The position numbers and the translations under genes are program-made. DNA of 64,000 nt, from contig JAHHIE010000020.1 in assembly GCA_019358945.1 (NCBI GenBank), positions 1 through 64,000 on the forward strand, written 5' to 3'. The number at the start of each line of letters is the position of its first letter. Position 1 is the first letter of the stretch. Below the pieces are notes generated by a model. That model was not told where the DNA came from. It saw only the letters and a program-made list of their open reading frames with translations, and ran no database searches. This stretch comes from Stenomitos rutilans HA7619-LM2. Lineage in GTDB: Bacteria > Cyanobacteriota > Cyanobacteriia > Leptolyngbyales > Leptolyngbyaceae. Positions 35,690 through 44,338 of this stretch are shown here, one piece after another.

Positions 35690-35830
35690 ATACTCCCGCC
35701 CTGAACTCAAAGTTCGGGCTAACAGCGGTAAGGCCACTTCAGTGGACTCAGAGCTACGAGGCGGCTTATCAGTCCGTTGAAACGGACTTCATTCGATTAA
35801 CCCGTAATTTATTGCAGGGCGAGTGATTGG
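35690..35830. repeat. Cluster of short hairpins (GAACTCAAAGTTC, CCACTTCAGTGG, TCCGTTGAAACGGA)
   Basis: Three short perfect or near-perfect inverted repeats of a known cyanobacterial intergenic style occur within 140 bp, after the MITE. With copy B and the hairpin at 35863 they occupy the whole 35529-35933 gap; no gene is seen in it. Confidence 0.6.
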
Positions 35831-35862
35831 GAAAGGTGCAAGATTTAAGGTAACAGTCCCTA

Positions 35863-35910
35863 TTAAACGGGTATGCTCCTAAAGCAAGTAGGAGTGTTAC
35901 ACCCGTTTAA
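35863..35910. terminator. Stem-loop between convergent genes
   Basis: TTAAACGGGT (35863-35872) pairs with ACCCGTTTAA (35901-35910), with an inner CTCCT/AGGAG stem. It lies between the modBC stop side and the convergent FMN reductase stop (35934). Probably terminates one or both transcripts; no long T tract. Confidence 0.55.
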
Positions 35911-35933
35911 ATTCACCATTTTGTACGTATGTT

Positions 35934-36500
35934 TCAACTAGCAACCATTGCTCGTTGAGGCAGTCCCCTTAGCTTTTGAGTATTCTCAACCATGCTTTGT
36001 GCAAAGGTATCAATCCGCTTTGAGAGGTTCTCATCCTGCAGATTGCCATCTTGATCAAAGGCTTTCCACACTTGTCCGATCGCCACCTGTTCTGGAATCG
36101 TCCAGGCGTGAATCCATCTCGTAATGGTTCGCATATCATTCAGGGCATTACTATTAGACTGTCCACCTAAAACGCTCATGAGGCCAGTGACTTTGCCAGA
36201 AAAGTGGTCAAAACTCATGAGATCAAGCGCATTTTTGAGTACACCACTGAGGCTACCGTGATATTCGGGCGTCACCAGAATGATGCCGTCCGCCTCTAGC
36301 ACCGCTTTGCGAAGCTTTTCGACATCGGGGTAGTCCGGGTACTCGTCACTACCATCACAAAAGGGGAGGTTTAGCTCCCGTAAATCTAGCAACTCTACTT
36401 CAGCGCCCAATGCCCTGACGCGTTCTATGACAACGCTCAAAGCCTGCTGGCTGTACGATGTCGACCTTAAACTTCCAGCAATACCCACAATCTTAACCAT
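35934..36500 (-). CDS. NADPH-dependent FMN reductase / quinone reductase family
   Basis: 188 residues with a flavodoxin-like fold. It has MVKIVGIAGSLRSTSYSQQA (phosphate loop for FMN), LLDLRELNLPFCDG and TPEYHGSLSGVLKNALDLMS (flavin-ring loop), as in the NADPH-dependent FMN reductase, azoreductase and chromate-reductase family. It probably reduces quinones, metals or flavins in the cytoplasm. The ATG at 36500 was chosen over an in-frame TTG at 36509. It is next to the molybdate island but convergent, so not part of its transcript. Confidence 0.88.
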   Translation of the reverse strand: MVKIVGIAGSLRSTSYSQQALSVVIERVRALGAEVELLDLRELNLPFCDGSDEYPDYPDVEKLRKAVLEADGIILVTPEYHGSLSGVLKNALDLMSFDHFSGKVTGLMSVLGGQSNSNALNDMRTITRWIHAWTIPEQVAIGQVWKAFDQDGNLQDENLSKRIDTFAQSMVENTQKLRGLPQRAMVAS

Positions 36501-36767
36501 AGATACCAAACCTTCTTAATCGCTCAAGCTTCATGTGTTTCTAGTATAGCTAAAACGGATTCATTATGAGTACGCTTTAGTGTAAAATTCAGCCTGCTGT
36601 CTTGATGGTGCCTCAGGCGCAACTGCCTCTACCTCTCAAGGTAATCAGAAGCGGCAGAAGGTTGAAATCTGCCCCTGGGTGAATAGCGTTTTGGATAGAC
36701 GTTACGCATGATGGGAGCGTTTGACACATGCAATGACCCATGCAAGCGGTAATACGGTGGAAACGCT

Positions 36768-39257
36768 ATGCTCTGGACTAAGCAGCTATCGCTCAAGATC
36801 AAGTTTTTCATCGGATCGCTGTTTTACCTCAGTTACGCACCGAAGGCGTTTCGTTATTCGCGCTGGAAGGAAAGGGTTGAACGTGACGTTGCGATCGCCC
36901 CGTCTGTAGAAACCTTTGAACGACCGGGAAAATTATTGCGAGCTGAGCCGACTGCCAGCGGTGCCCAGTTTTACTTTGAGCAAGCCGAGCTAGACGTTTG
37001 CTTCCTCAAGCCTGATTTTGCACGGATGGATTGGCAACCAGGGCTACGACCCGTTCCTTACGCGATCGCTTGTCATACGTGGGAACCTGTTGCCACTCAT
37101 CTAGAGGAAACAGCAGACGGTTGGACGCTCACCAGTTATGTGGATGATGCGCCAGTGCTTCAACTTGCTGTGGCCTCTGACGGTCGGGTGACGGTGCTTG
37201 ACTCGCAGGGCGCGATCGTGCGAGGAGAACTGCCACCCCAAAAGACCGGGGATGGATGGACACATCGATCGACCTTACGACCAGAAGAAGCCATTTACGG
37301 GTTGGGCGAACGCGCCGTGCCGCTCAATCTACGTCTTGCCAGAGAGGTGACAGAGAAGCAGGAAATCACCCAAACGCCCAAAACCTTTCGCATGTGGAAC
37401 TACGACGCAGCGGGTAAATACGACGCTGGGGCTGATCCCATGTATATTTGCATTCCACTCTACTGGGGCTTGCATCACCAGGGCAGCTACCTCGTTTTCT
37501 ATGAAAACTCGTTTGATGCCCATTTCACGTTTAGCGATGTTGCCACTGCCAGCTTTAAAGGTGGTTCTTTGCGCTATTACATGGCTGTAGGCGAACCTCA
37601 GCAGCTAATAGAGCGTTATACCGAGCTAACGGGACGATCGCCCCTACCACCCCGTTGGGCTTTAGGCTATCACCAATCGCATTGGGGGTATCGCACAGAA
37701 GACGCGGTGAGAAAAACCTACCAGGGGTTTGAGGCACATCACTTACCCCTCAGTGTGTTTCACCTCGATATTGATGTGCAGGTGGGCTTTCGAGCGTTTA
37801 CGGTTGACCCCGATCGCTTTCCCAATTTGAGAGGCTTTATTCAAGAATTGCTGGAACACGGCGTGCAGTTTGTCACGATTCTCAATCCGGGTGTCAAGCT
37901 GAGCCGTAAGAGCAACTTATTTCTGGAAGGGCGCGTGCTGGATGCTTTCTGTCGGCTAGCCAATGGACAGTTGGTGGTTGCTCCCGTGTGGCCCGGTTGG
38001 TGCGTGTTTCCTGACTTTACCAATCCGGTAGTTCGTCGCTGGTGGAGCCGTCAGTATGAGTTTCTGCTGACTGTGGGCGTTGCGGGCTTTTGGCATGATA
38101 TGAATGAGCCTGCTGCGTTTATTGCCTGGGGCGATCGCTCGCTCCCTCCCCTTGCCACACAGCATTATATGGAAGGCAGAGGGGGCAATCATCTGGAAGC
38201 CCACAATGTCTATGGTTTGTTGCAAGCTCAGGCTGGCTACCAAAGCCTGTGTGAAGCTCGTCCCAAGCAGCGTCCGTTTATCGTCTCTCGTGCGGGATGG
38301 GCCGGATTGCAACGCTACGCCTGGACGTGGACAGGTGATATTGAATGTACTTGGACGGCGTTACGCCAAACCATTTCAACGGTCATCGGCTTAGGTCTGT
38401 CAGGCATTCCGTACAGCGGCCCTGACATCGGTGGGTTTCAGGGCAATCCATCGGCAGAATTGTATCTACGCTGGTTTCAAATGTGTAGCTTCATCACCTT
38501 CTGTCGCACGCATTCGGCCAATAATGTGGAAGATCGCACACCCTGGTCGTATGGCGAGCCAACCCTGAGTGTAATTCGCTCGTTTCTGCAACTCCGCTAT
38601 CGGCTGCTGCCCTATTTCTACACGCTGTGTTGGGATGCGTCGCAGAAGGGCTATCCACCTGTGCGTCCTGTGTTTTGGCTCAATCCAACGAACCCAACCT
38701 TGTGGAATATCGATGATGCCTTTCTGCTAGGCGATCGCATGCTAATCTATCCCATTTTGCAGGAGGGGCAGCGATCGCGTGCCATCACCTTGCCTACGGG
38801 GCACTGGTATCACTTCTGGGATGATCAATTGTTGGAAGGATCCGTAACGCTCGATGCGCCTCTGGAGCAAATTCCTGTTTTGGTGAAAGCAGGAACCATT
38901 CTGCCGATGGCAGAGGGCGGCTCGTTTAACCTGATACCTAAGCAAAACTTGGAGGGAAAACACCTAACGCTACATCTCTATCCACTCACGGAAGGGTCGA
39001 GTGAATGGACGCTTTACACCGATGTAGGGGATGGGTATGAAGCGTCTCGGCTCGATCGTCTCTCTATGCAGCGTATTGCGGGTGGTTTAGATCTTTCCTG
39101 GGAGGCTGAGGGCGATTTTCCTTTTCCTTATGCATCAATTCAAGTGCATGTGCATGGAATGAGCATCCAGCAAGCCTGGGTGGATGGAGAGGCCACAACG
39201 GTTCAGGAGAATCAGGTCAATATCCGCGATCGCTTTGCCCACATGCATGTGAAGTAA
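36768..39257 (+). CDS. Alpha-glucosidase, glycoside hydrolase family 31
   Basis: 829 residues. N-terminal beta-sandwich (about 60-300), then the GH31 barrel with PPRWALGYHQSHWGY and the catalytic-nucleophile motif GFWHDMNEP (Asp444). The acid/base region is YAWTWTGDIECTWTALRQT. The C-terminal beta domains end near residue 825. It hydrolyses alpha-linked glucose from oligosaccharides or glycogen-derived sugars. No signal peptide is visible, so cytoplasmic. It could act with the GH63-like enzyme at 20753, but they are far apart. Preceded by a 267-bp gap with no repeat element of note. Confidence 0.93.
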   Translation: MLWTKQLSLKIKFFIGSLFYLSYAPKAFRYSRWKERVERDVAIAPSVETFERPGKLLRAEPTASGAQFYFEQAELDVCFLKPDFARMDWQPGLRPVPYAIACHTWEPVATHLEETADGWTLTSYVDDAPVLQLAVASDGRVTVLDSQGAIVRGELPPQKTGDGWTHRSTLRPEEAIYGLGERAVPLNLRLAREVTEKQEITQTPKTFRMWNYDAAGKYDAGADPMYICIPLYWGLHHQGSYLVFYENSFDAHFTFSDVATASFKGGSLRYYMAVGEPQQLIERYTELTGRSPLPPRWALGYHQSHWGYRTEDAVRKTYQGFEAHHLPLSVFHLDIDVQVGFRAFTVDPDRFPNLRGFIQELLEHGVQFVTILNPGVKLSRKSNLFLEGRVLDAFCRLANGQLVVAPVWPGWCVFPDFTNPVVRRWWSRQYEFLLTVGVAGFWHDMNEPAAFIAWGDRSLPPLATQHYMEGRGGNHLEAHNVYGLLQAQAGYQSLCEARPKQRPFIVSRAGWAGLQRYAWTWTGDIECTWTALRQTISTVIGLGLSGIPYSGPDIGGFQGNPSAELYLRWFQMCSFITFCRTHSANNVEDRTPWSYGEPTLSVIRSFLQLRYRLLPYFYTLCWDASQKGYPPVRPVFWLNPTNPTLWNIDDAFLLGDRMLIYPILQEGQRSRAITLPTGHWYHFWDDQLLEGSVTLDAPLEQIPVLVKAGTILPMAEGGSFNLIPKQNLEGKHLTLHLYPLTEGSSEWTLYTDVGDGYEASRLDRLSMQRIAGGLDLSWEAEGDFPFPYASIQVHVHGMSIQQAWVDGEATTVQENQVNIRDRFAHMHVK

Positions 39258-39314
39258 GCCGCCTCATTGGTTGATGGATAAAGCTAAAACGAGCAGTGAG
39301 TTAGAGAATGAATC

Positions 39315-39620
39315 ATGGATCGTTTGACGCGACTCCGCCACCAGTATCTTGAGCTAACCAACCATGTCTTGCCGAACCTGGCTACTGCTCGCCACTTTCC
39401 AGTGCGCTACAATCACTGCTTTCAACGTATCATTTTAGACAACCTTTTTGGTCGCTGCTGGTATGAAGTGTTAGAACGCCAGCGAGAACCTGCCTATAAG
39501 CAATTAACCGCAGCACATTTAGAGCAAGCGATCGCCCTGGCTCATTGCATTATTGACCAACCGGATTCTTACCTGCGATCGCTCAATCAGAACGGCCTAA
39601 ACTGGCGTGGGAAGGTATAG
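39315..39620 (+). CDS. Small conserved cyanobacterial protein
   Basis: 101 residues, probably alpha-helical and cytoplasmic: MDRLTRLRHQYLELTNHVLP, then FPVRYNHCFQRIILDNLFGR and LTAAHLEQAIALAHCIIDQP. It has aromatic and His/Cys residues well spread and good codon use; the pattern is familiar from cyanobacterial genomes as a conserved protein without a function. It starts 57 bp after the GH31 gene and may be cotranscribed with it. Confidence 0.7.
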   Translation: MDRLTRLRHQYLELTNHVLPNLATARHFPVRYNHCFQRIILDNLFGRCWYEVLERQREPAYKQLTAAHLEQAIALAHCIIDQPDSYLRSLNQNGLNWRGKV

Positions 39621-39627
39621 TACCAGT

Positions 39628-39655
39628 TTTCAGTTTTAAGTTTTGAGTTTTGAGT
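39628..39655. repeat. TTTTGAG short repeat
   Basis: CAGTTTTAAGTTTTGAGTTT-type units in the gap after the small conserved gene, the same family as at 8577 and 10598. Confidence 0.5.
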
Positions 39656-39723
39656 GACCGAACCTGCGTAGCATCGGTGGTTGGAGTGCCTCAGCGGTAG
39701 CTCAATGAAAAGGAAATGGATCG

Positions 39724-40350
39724 TCAGTGCATGCCACTGCCCTCAAACCACGCAAGCACCCCAAACAGGATGAACAGTGCTCCGCCGCTCCCTGTAATCA
39801 GCTTTTCGGACAGGTGTGCGGCCAGTAACCGTCCGCCCATTACTGCGATCGCGGCGCAAACGGCATGTCCGGCAATGGCACCTGCTGTCACGCCCCACGG
39901 ATCTTTAGCGGCAGCCAGCGCGATCGTCGCAAACTGTGTGCGATCGCCCCATTCGCCCATAAACGTGAGTGCAAACGCTTGCAGAACGATGCCTCGTCTC
40001 ATGCCTCGCTTCTTGGTGAGCGTGTCAGCCTGTTGAATAGTTTCCTCTGCCTCTTTCACTTCCTCACAGATTGCCGTATTCGACATTTGGCTGGCATCGT
40101 ATAGTAACTTAACGCCAAAGCCAACAAATAGCACAACCTCGGCTATGTGGAGCACCATTTTGGGCAACAGCGACACCACTTGCCCCATCAGCACTGACAG
40201 CACGGTCATCGTTGCCAAGGCCGCGATCGCGCCCACAAAGACCAGGCGGCGAGAGTGGCGCATCGCCAAAAGCATGGCGATAAAAAACGTTTTATCGCCC
40301 AATTCTGAAACTGTAATTAACAACAATCCAGCCGTAAACGCTGCTAACAT
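39724..40350 (-). CDS. GDT1/TMEM165 (UPF0016) family manganese exporter
   Basis: 208 residues, six to seven membrane spans in two half-repeats, each carrying the family's acidic E-x-G-D motif: SELGDKTFFIAMLL (first) and GEWGDRTQFATIAL (second). In Synechocystis the relatives Mnx/SynPAM71 and Hmx move Mn2+ out of the cytoplasm into the thylakoid lumen or periplasm. A yybP-ykoY Mn2+ riboswitch lies directly upstream (40430-40612), strong support for manganese as substrate. The ATG at 40350 is used; a TTG at 40359 would collide with the AGGAG ribosome site. Confidence 0.92.
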   Translation of the reverse strand: MLAAFTAGLLLITVSELGDKTFFIAMLLAMRHSRRLVFVGAIAALATMTVLSVLMGQVVSLLPKMVLHIAEVVLFVGFGVKLLYDASQMSNTAICEEVKEAEETIQQADTLTKKRGMRRGIVLQAFALTFMGEWGDRTQFATIALAAAKDPWGVTAGAIAGHAVCAAIAVMGGRLLAAHLSEKLITGSGGALFILFGVLAWFEGSGMH

Positions 40351-40429
40351 TGCTCTCAAACTCCTCAGGATCGCGGTATCTGAGTGAGCTTGATGAGAAC
40401 TGCAACAGCTTCACCAAGCTCACATCTGT

Positions 40430-40612
40430 GAACTCAGTGAAGGTCTCGCTTGCAAATCGTTGTTAGTGTTTAGTGGTTTCCTCTCAGCAATGTTTCAAAG
40501 GCTAAGAACTAAAACCGTTCAACTAAATTTTTATTTGTCATCTGAACCAGGCTTATCGCCAGTATGTTGACTCAGATGGGCTGACGTATCGTCAGCAGCT
40601 ACTCCCCTTCAA
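40430..40612 (-). ncRNA. yybP-ykoY manganese riboswitch
   Basis: On the minus strand the leader contains TTTGAAGGGGAGTAGCTGCT (from about 40612) and, further down, GCAAGCGAGACCTTCACTG (about 40451-40433). GGGGAGTAGC and GAGACCUU are the two conserved parts of the yybP-ykoY class, and GAAGG pairs with CCTTC to form the closing P1 helix. The Mn2+-exporter gene starts 80 bases downstream, in the position expected, with further hairpins (GAGCTTGGTGAAGC region) that could be the expression platform. It should turn the exporter on when Mn2+ is high. Confidence 0.88.
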
Positions 40613-40661
40613 ACATTTGTATTGTACAGGCACTTGACTACTCAAGCAATCCACAAATCTG

Positions 40662-40725
40662 GAAGAAGGCAGAGGACAGAGGGCAGAAGGTAAAAGACAA
40701 AAGACAGAGGAATGGGGCAGGGGGT
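40662..40725. repeat. Purine-rich tract (AGACAGAGG/GGCAGAGG units)
   Basis: Degenerate A/G-rich units similar to those at 11801-11925, between the riboswitch and the stop of the GT-C gene. Confidence 0.5.
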
Positions 40726-40771
40726 AGAGTTAAAGCTACCTCGTCCTTCCACAAGCCTTTGCTTTAACAAA

Positions 40772-42535
40772 TTAAACGCCTCTCTCTGGGGCTGACACCT
40801 GCCAGACGTAAGCTTCGGGCAGGAGAGGTTGGAGGAAACGCGATCGCTCCAATGCCTGTTTCAACGGCTGTGACGGGCGAAACGCGATGACTGTTGAGCC
40901 ATCTGTTTGCAACGTGAAAGCTGCGCTGGTCACCCAATTGGCATCTTGCAGGAGCAGCAGTCGCACGTTGGGGCTTAGCCGATAGCTGAGCGAAATCAAA
41001 TTACCCAGGTTTGTGGCATCGTCGCCAGCATCACTCACCAGCAGTGGAGAGGGTTCTGCATTAAGCCGATGAGCAATGGTGGCATTGAAGTAGCTCTGGT
41101 GTTCGTGCCACCAGGTCAGAGAGGCTGCGCTCATCATAAAGGAGGCGAGGCTGGCAATCAAAAGAGCCAACAAAACGATGCGCCACGCCATGCGGCTGGC
41201 AAACGTCCAGGTGTAAGAGGTGAAGCGCAATATAAAGCGGGATGGATTGATCGATCGACGCGGTCTGGCGCTGAGGTAATGGGGTTTTGGTGTCAGTCGG
41301 GTGGCTAAGAAAGAGGCGATCGCCAACTGCACACCGGGATAGCACAACGCGAAAGCAGGATTAACCGTTGATTGCTGACTGTTGAGGACGAGGTCTGACA
41401 GCACCAGAACTAGAAAGGGCATGATGGTTGAGGTCAGCACAAACAACCAGGCACGATCGACCCGCTGGTAAAGTGCATAAAACGCCCACACAATCAATGC
41501 AGCAAGGCATAACCGTATCACCCACAGCCAGGGCTGACCAAACCCAGAATCCACGTCTAGAAACACCGTGGTTACGCTCAAGAGCCAAAGCGTTGCTACA
41601 TGCCCCAGGCTTGATGAACTGGGGTGCCATTGACTGGTTGTAAAGGAGTGCTGAACGTGCGTGAGCCAAACCAAAAGCCAGGGCATAAACAGCAAACCAG
41701 CCACCAATAGAGAGAGCCAGAAACCGTTGAGCCTCTGATGAAGGCTGATCCGTGACTTAGAGGCGATCGCGCTCTGCATAATCCAAAGGGTATGTCCGAT
41801 GAGTATAAGCACAAACAACGGATGTGTATACAGCCCCAACGTAACGACCAGTGTATACAACCCCCAATGCTGCCAGGCGAACGGCGGACGCTTGAGAACG
41901 TCGCGAGAACGAATTTTAGGCACGTCGGATAGTCGGGTTGCGCGCAGGAGGAGGTAATGACTAGCAATGACGGCAAGCGTCAGCAAGGTCAAAGGGCACG
42001 CTGTCTGCGCAAACAGAATCTCAAAAGGAGAAAGCGCAAGAAACGTGGTTGCCAACAAAGCAATGGCAGATGAGGCAAACAACTCCCAAGCAAGAGCGGC
42101 CATCAACGGGAGCGCGAGCAGGCTCAGCCACGCAGGCAGTAAGCGTGGTGCGGTGAGTGGGCTACCAAAGAGTGCCTGTATGGGTCTACCTAACGTTTGC
42201 ACCCAGAGGCGATCAAGCAGAAAATACAGAGGAGGGTGCTGTGGGGTTTCCAGCGCCAGCGATCGCACTGTATCAACCAACGTACTGTCTGGCTTTGGTT
42301 GTTGAAAGCGCAACAGGTCTTTTGCCGGAATCACCTGATTCTGGAAGATTGCTTGAGCGACTGCCTGCTGAGTGTAGCCTGCTGCCCGCAGCGATGTCTC
42401 TACCTCACTGGGTGCATACACTTTGTGGTTCAGGTTGACGAAGTGAAACACAATTCCCATCACCAAAAAATGGATGACGAGCAACCGCAACCAGGTGGGA
42501 GACAAGGGACGATTCTGGTCAAAAACAGCTTTCAT
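40772..42535 (-). CDS. GT-C-type membrane glycosyltransferase-like protein, active-site motif lost
   Basis: 587 residues, about eleven membrane spans. It aligns with the protein at 60732 (HKVY, then FQN-VxPAxDLL, then QHPPLYFLL) and with the PMT/ArnT-like GT-C family. The first loop of the relative has HDEAYTS with the acidic pair expected for catalysis; here it reads APSEVETS, so the Asp is replaced by Ser. The other motif, AQEAREYGLW in the paralog, is AQTACPLTLL here. It may be a degenerate or non-catalytic paralog or have shifted donor use. It probably faces the periplasm and lies in an operon-like pair with the methyltransferase at 42557. Confidence 0.75.
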   Translation of the reverse strand: MKAVFDQNRPLSPTWLRLLVIHFLVMGIVFHFVNLNHKVYAPSEVETSLRAAGYTQQAVAQAIFQNQVIPAKDLLRFQQPKPDSTLVDTVRSLALETPQHPPLYFLLDRLWVQTLGRPIQALFGSPLTAPRLLPAWLSLLALPLMAALAWELFASSAIALLATTFLALSPFEILFAQTACPLTLLTLAVIASHYLLLRATRLSDVPKIRSRDVLKRPPFAWQHWGLYTLVVTLGLYTHPLFVLILIGHTLWIMQSAIASKSRISLHQRLNGFWLSLLVAGLLFMPWLLVWLTHVQHSFTTSQWHPSSSSLGHVATLWLLSVTTVFLDVDSGFGQPWLWVIRLCLAALIVWAFYALYQRVDRAWLFVLTSTIMPFLVLVLSDLVLNSQQSTVNPAFALCYPGVQLAIASFLATRLTPKPHYLSARPRRSINPSRFILRFTSYTWTFASRMAWRIVLLALLIASLASFMMSAASLTWWHEHQSYFNATIAHRLNAEPSPLLVSDAGDDATNLGNLISLSYRLSPNVRLLLLQDANWVTSAAFTLQTDGSTVIAFRPSQPLKQALERSRFLQPLLPEAYVWQVSAPERGV

Positions 42536-42556
42536 GTGGGCTTGTGCCTATGTCAT

Positions 42557-43213
42557 TTAAGGCTTCTCAGTCGGCACCGTTGTTTCGGCAGTGGGCAACC
42601 TAAAGAACTTTGGCAACAGCAACCCCGTCCTGGCTTGATAGTCAGTAAACGTGGGATAACGTGCGAGAGATTGATCTTTCTTACGCATGCTGGGCAGAAA
42701 CAGCACGCTCACAAATAGCGCCAGAATAGCGAAGGGAAGCCAGTGCTGAGCTAGCAACGCAAACGAGCTATAAATCAGAATCTCACCCAAATAATTGGGG
42801 TTGCGGCTGCGGGCAAAGCACCCTTCGGTAATGAGACCTGGCTGATATTTGAGCGTGTAATACTTTTGAGCATCGCTGACGTAATGGAGGAACGTCCCAA
42901 CAAGGTTCAACGCGATCGCCAGTGCCACCAGAGGCAGAGGCGGCACGGTACCACGGCTGACCAGTAAGAAGGGCGTGACCCAGTAGAGCACAAGCAGCAT
43001 GAATACGCCGATCGCGCCACTAAGAGACATTTCCTGCTCCCATTGGCGATCGGGGTAGAGCTGATCTTTCAGCAGCCAGAGAAACCCATAGGTGCCATGT
43101 AGTGCCAGGTAAACCCAGGGGCCAAGCGTAAAATTTTGGTACACCAGCATGAGACCAACGACGATCGCAGCCGTGAGTCCCTTGTGCAAATTGATGGCAT
43201 GTTTTGCTTTCAT
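42557..43213 (-). CDS. Membrane methyltransferase-like protein (ICMT/PEMT, DUF1295-type)
   Basis: About 218 residues with five to six membrane spans. The C-terminal part has SRNPNYLGEILIYSSFALLA, the RNPNY-x-GE motif of the isoprenylcysteine/phospholipid methyltransferase and steroid-reductase-like group, where Arg, Asn, Tyr and Glu contact the cofactor. The substrate is unknown. The ATG at 43213 (MKAKHAINLHK) was chosen over a GTG at 43231. It is followed 21 bp later by the GT-C-like gene. Confidence 0.8.
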   Translation of the reverse strand: MKAKHAINLHKGLTAAIVVGLMLVYQNFTLGPWVYLALHGTYGFLWLLKDQLYPDRQWEQEMSLSGAIGVFMLLVLYWVTPFLLVSRGTVPPLPLVALAIALNLVGTFLHYVSDAQKYYTLKYQPGLITEGCFARSRNPNYLGEILIYSSFALLAQHWLPFAILALFVSVLFLPSMRKKDQSLARYPTFTDYQARTGLLLPKFFRLPTAETTVPTEKP

Positions 43214-43324
43214 CACACCGTGATACACCACTACAAGGATGAACAGAATTTACCCAGTTAAAAACTTGTTCCTTGCTTGTTGTATCAGATTTGCAGCCGT
43301 ATGTAAGCAGCCAAGCATTTAGTA

Positions 43325-43426
43325 ATACCAATTTGAATTGAAAATGCGACACATCCTGTAGGGGTAAGGCAATGCCTTGCCCCTACCCACCGATTGATCT
43401 GTAGCCGTCATTCTTTAAATCGGTAT
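43325..43426 (+). repeat. 102-bp MITE-like element, copy C
   Basis: Ends ATACCAATTT and AAATCGGTAT, same length and orientation as copy B (35569). It lies upstream of the methyltransferase gene and downstream of urtE. It is the only recognisable element in the 43214-43636 gap; no gene is seen there. Confidence 0.88.
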
Positions 43427-43636
43427 AACACTGCGCATGACAGCGCCCAAAGCTATTCGGCAAAGCCCAGCAATGGTGGCATTCTCGTTCAACTTGCCAA
43501 TAGCTTTTTGATGTGACGGTACGATCTAACAGACTCAGCGGTGTAACCGCATCTACAGAGCGCTGCTCTCATCGAGCAGTGCCATGCGTCGTTGCTGCGA
43601 GGCTAGCCCAATCAGGCATTTGCTACAGGGAGGAAA

Positions 43637-44338
43637 CTAGACAGCAAGATACTTGTGCACAAGCGCATCGCTGAGATCGGCGGTATGGCCCTTTGCGACG
43701 ACCGAGCCTTTTTCCATGATGAAAAACTTTTGGGCAAGCTGACGGGCAAAGTCAATTTTTTGCTCCACCACCACTACCGTGATGCCTTTTTCGCGATTAA
43801 TGCGTTTCAAGGTATCTTCAATCTCTTGCACGATCGAGGGTTGAATGCCTTCCGTTGGCTCATCCAGCAGCATGATTTTAGGATTGCTCAACAGCCCACG
43901 CGCGATCGCCAACTGCTGCTGTTGCCCACCGCTCAACAACCCGCCCTGCCGCTTGAGATGCTGCTTGAGCATCGGGAAAAACTCAAACACCTCTTCTGAG
44001 ATTTTCTTCGGCTTGTCTTTGGCGGCTGTCATGCCCAACTTCAAGTTATCCAGCACCGATAGGTAAGGGATGATTTCGCGTCCCTGGGGGATGAACGAAA
44101 TGCCATAGCGAGCACGCAAGTATGTGGGGGTTTTGGTAATCTCATCAGCATCAAATACAATGCTGCCAGACATGACTTTATTCAAGCCAATCACACTCCG
44201 CAAAAGCGTCGTTTTACCCACACCATTGCGCCCCAAAATACATGCAATTTCACCCTTTTCAACCGCCATATCGACGTTGAACAGCACAGGCGTTTGACCG
44301 TAGGAAACAGTCACATCTGTTAAATTAAGCAGCGGCAT
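43637..44338 (-). CDS. urtE: Urea ABC transporter ATP-binding protein UrtE
   Basis: About 233 residues of the LivF/UrtE type: LTDVTVSYGQTPVLFNVDMA, Walker A GRNGVGKTTLL, SFIPQGREIIPYLSV, signature LSGGQQQQLAIAR and MLLDEPTEGIQPSIVQEIED. The GRNGVGKTT and GIQPSIV forms are typical of UrtE. It provides ATP hydrolysis together with UrtD. The ATG at 44338 is used; the open frame allows a GTG at 44350. It overlaps the end of urtD by 14 bases or more, indicating translational coupling in the operon urtABCDE. Confidence 0.94.
   Translation of the reverse strand: MPLLNLTDVTVSYGQTPVLFNVDMAVEKGEIACILGRNGVGKTTLLRSVIGLNKVMSGSIVFDADEITKTPTYLRARYGISFIPQGREIIPYLSVLDNLKLGMTAAKDKPKKISEEVFEFFPMLKQHLKRQGGLLSGGQQQQLAIARGLLSNPKIMLLDEPTEGIQPSIVQEIEDTLKRINREKGITVVVVEQKIDFARQLAQKFFIMEKGSVVAKGHTADLSDALVHKYLAV

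Noticed and set aside
36510..36767. Regulatory RNA upstream of the GH31 gene
   Set aside because: No stable structure or conserved motif seen beyond a short CCTTGA/TCAAGG symmetry.
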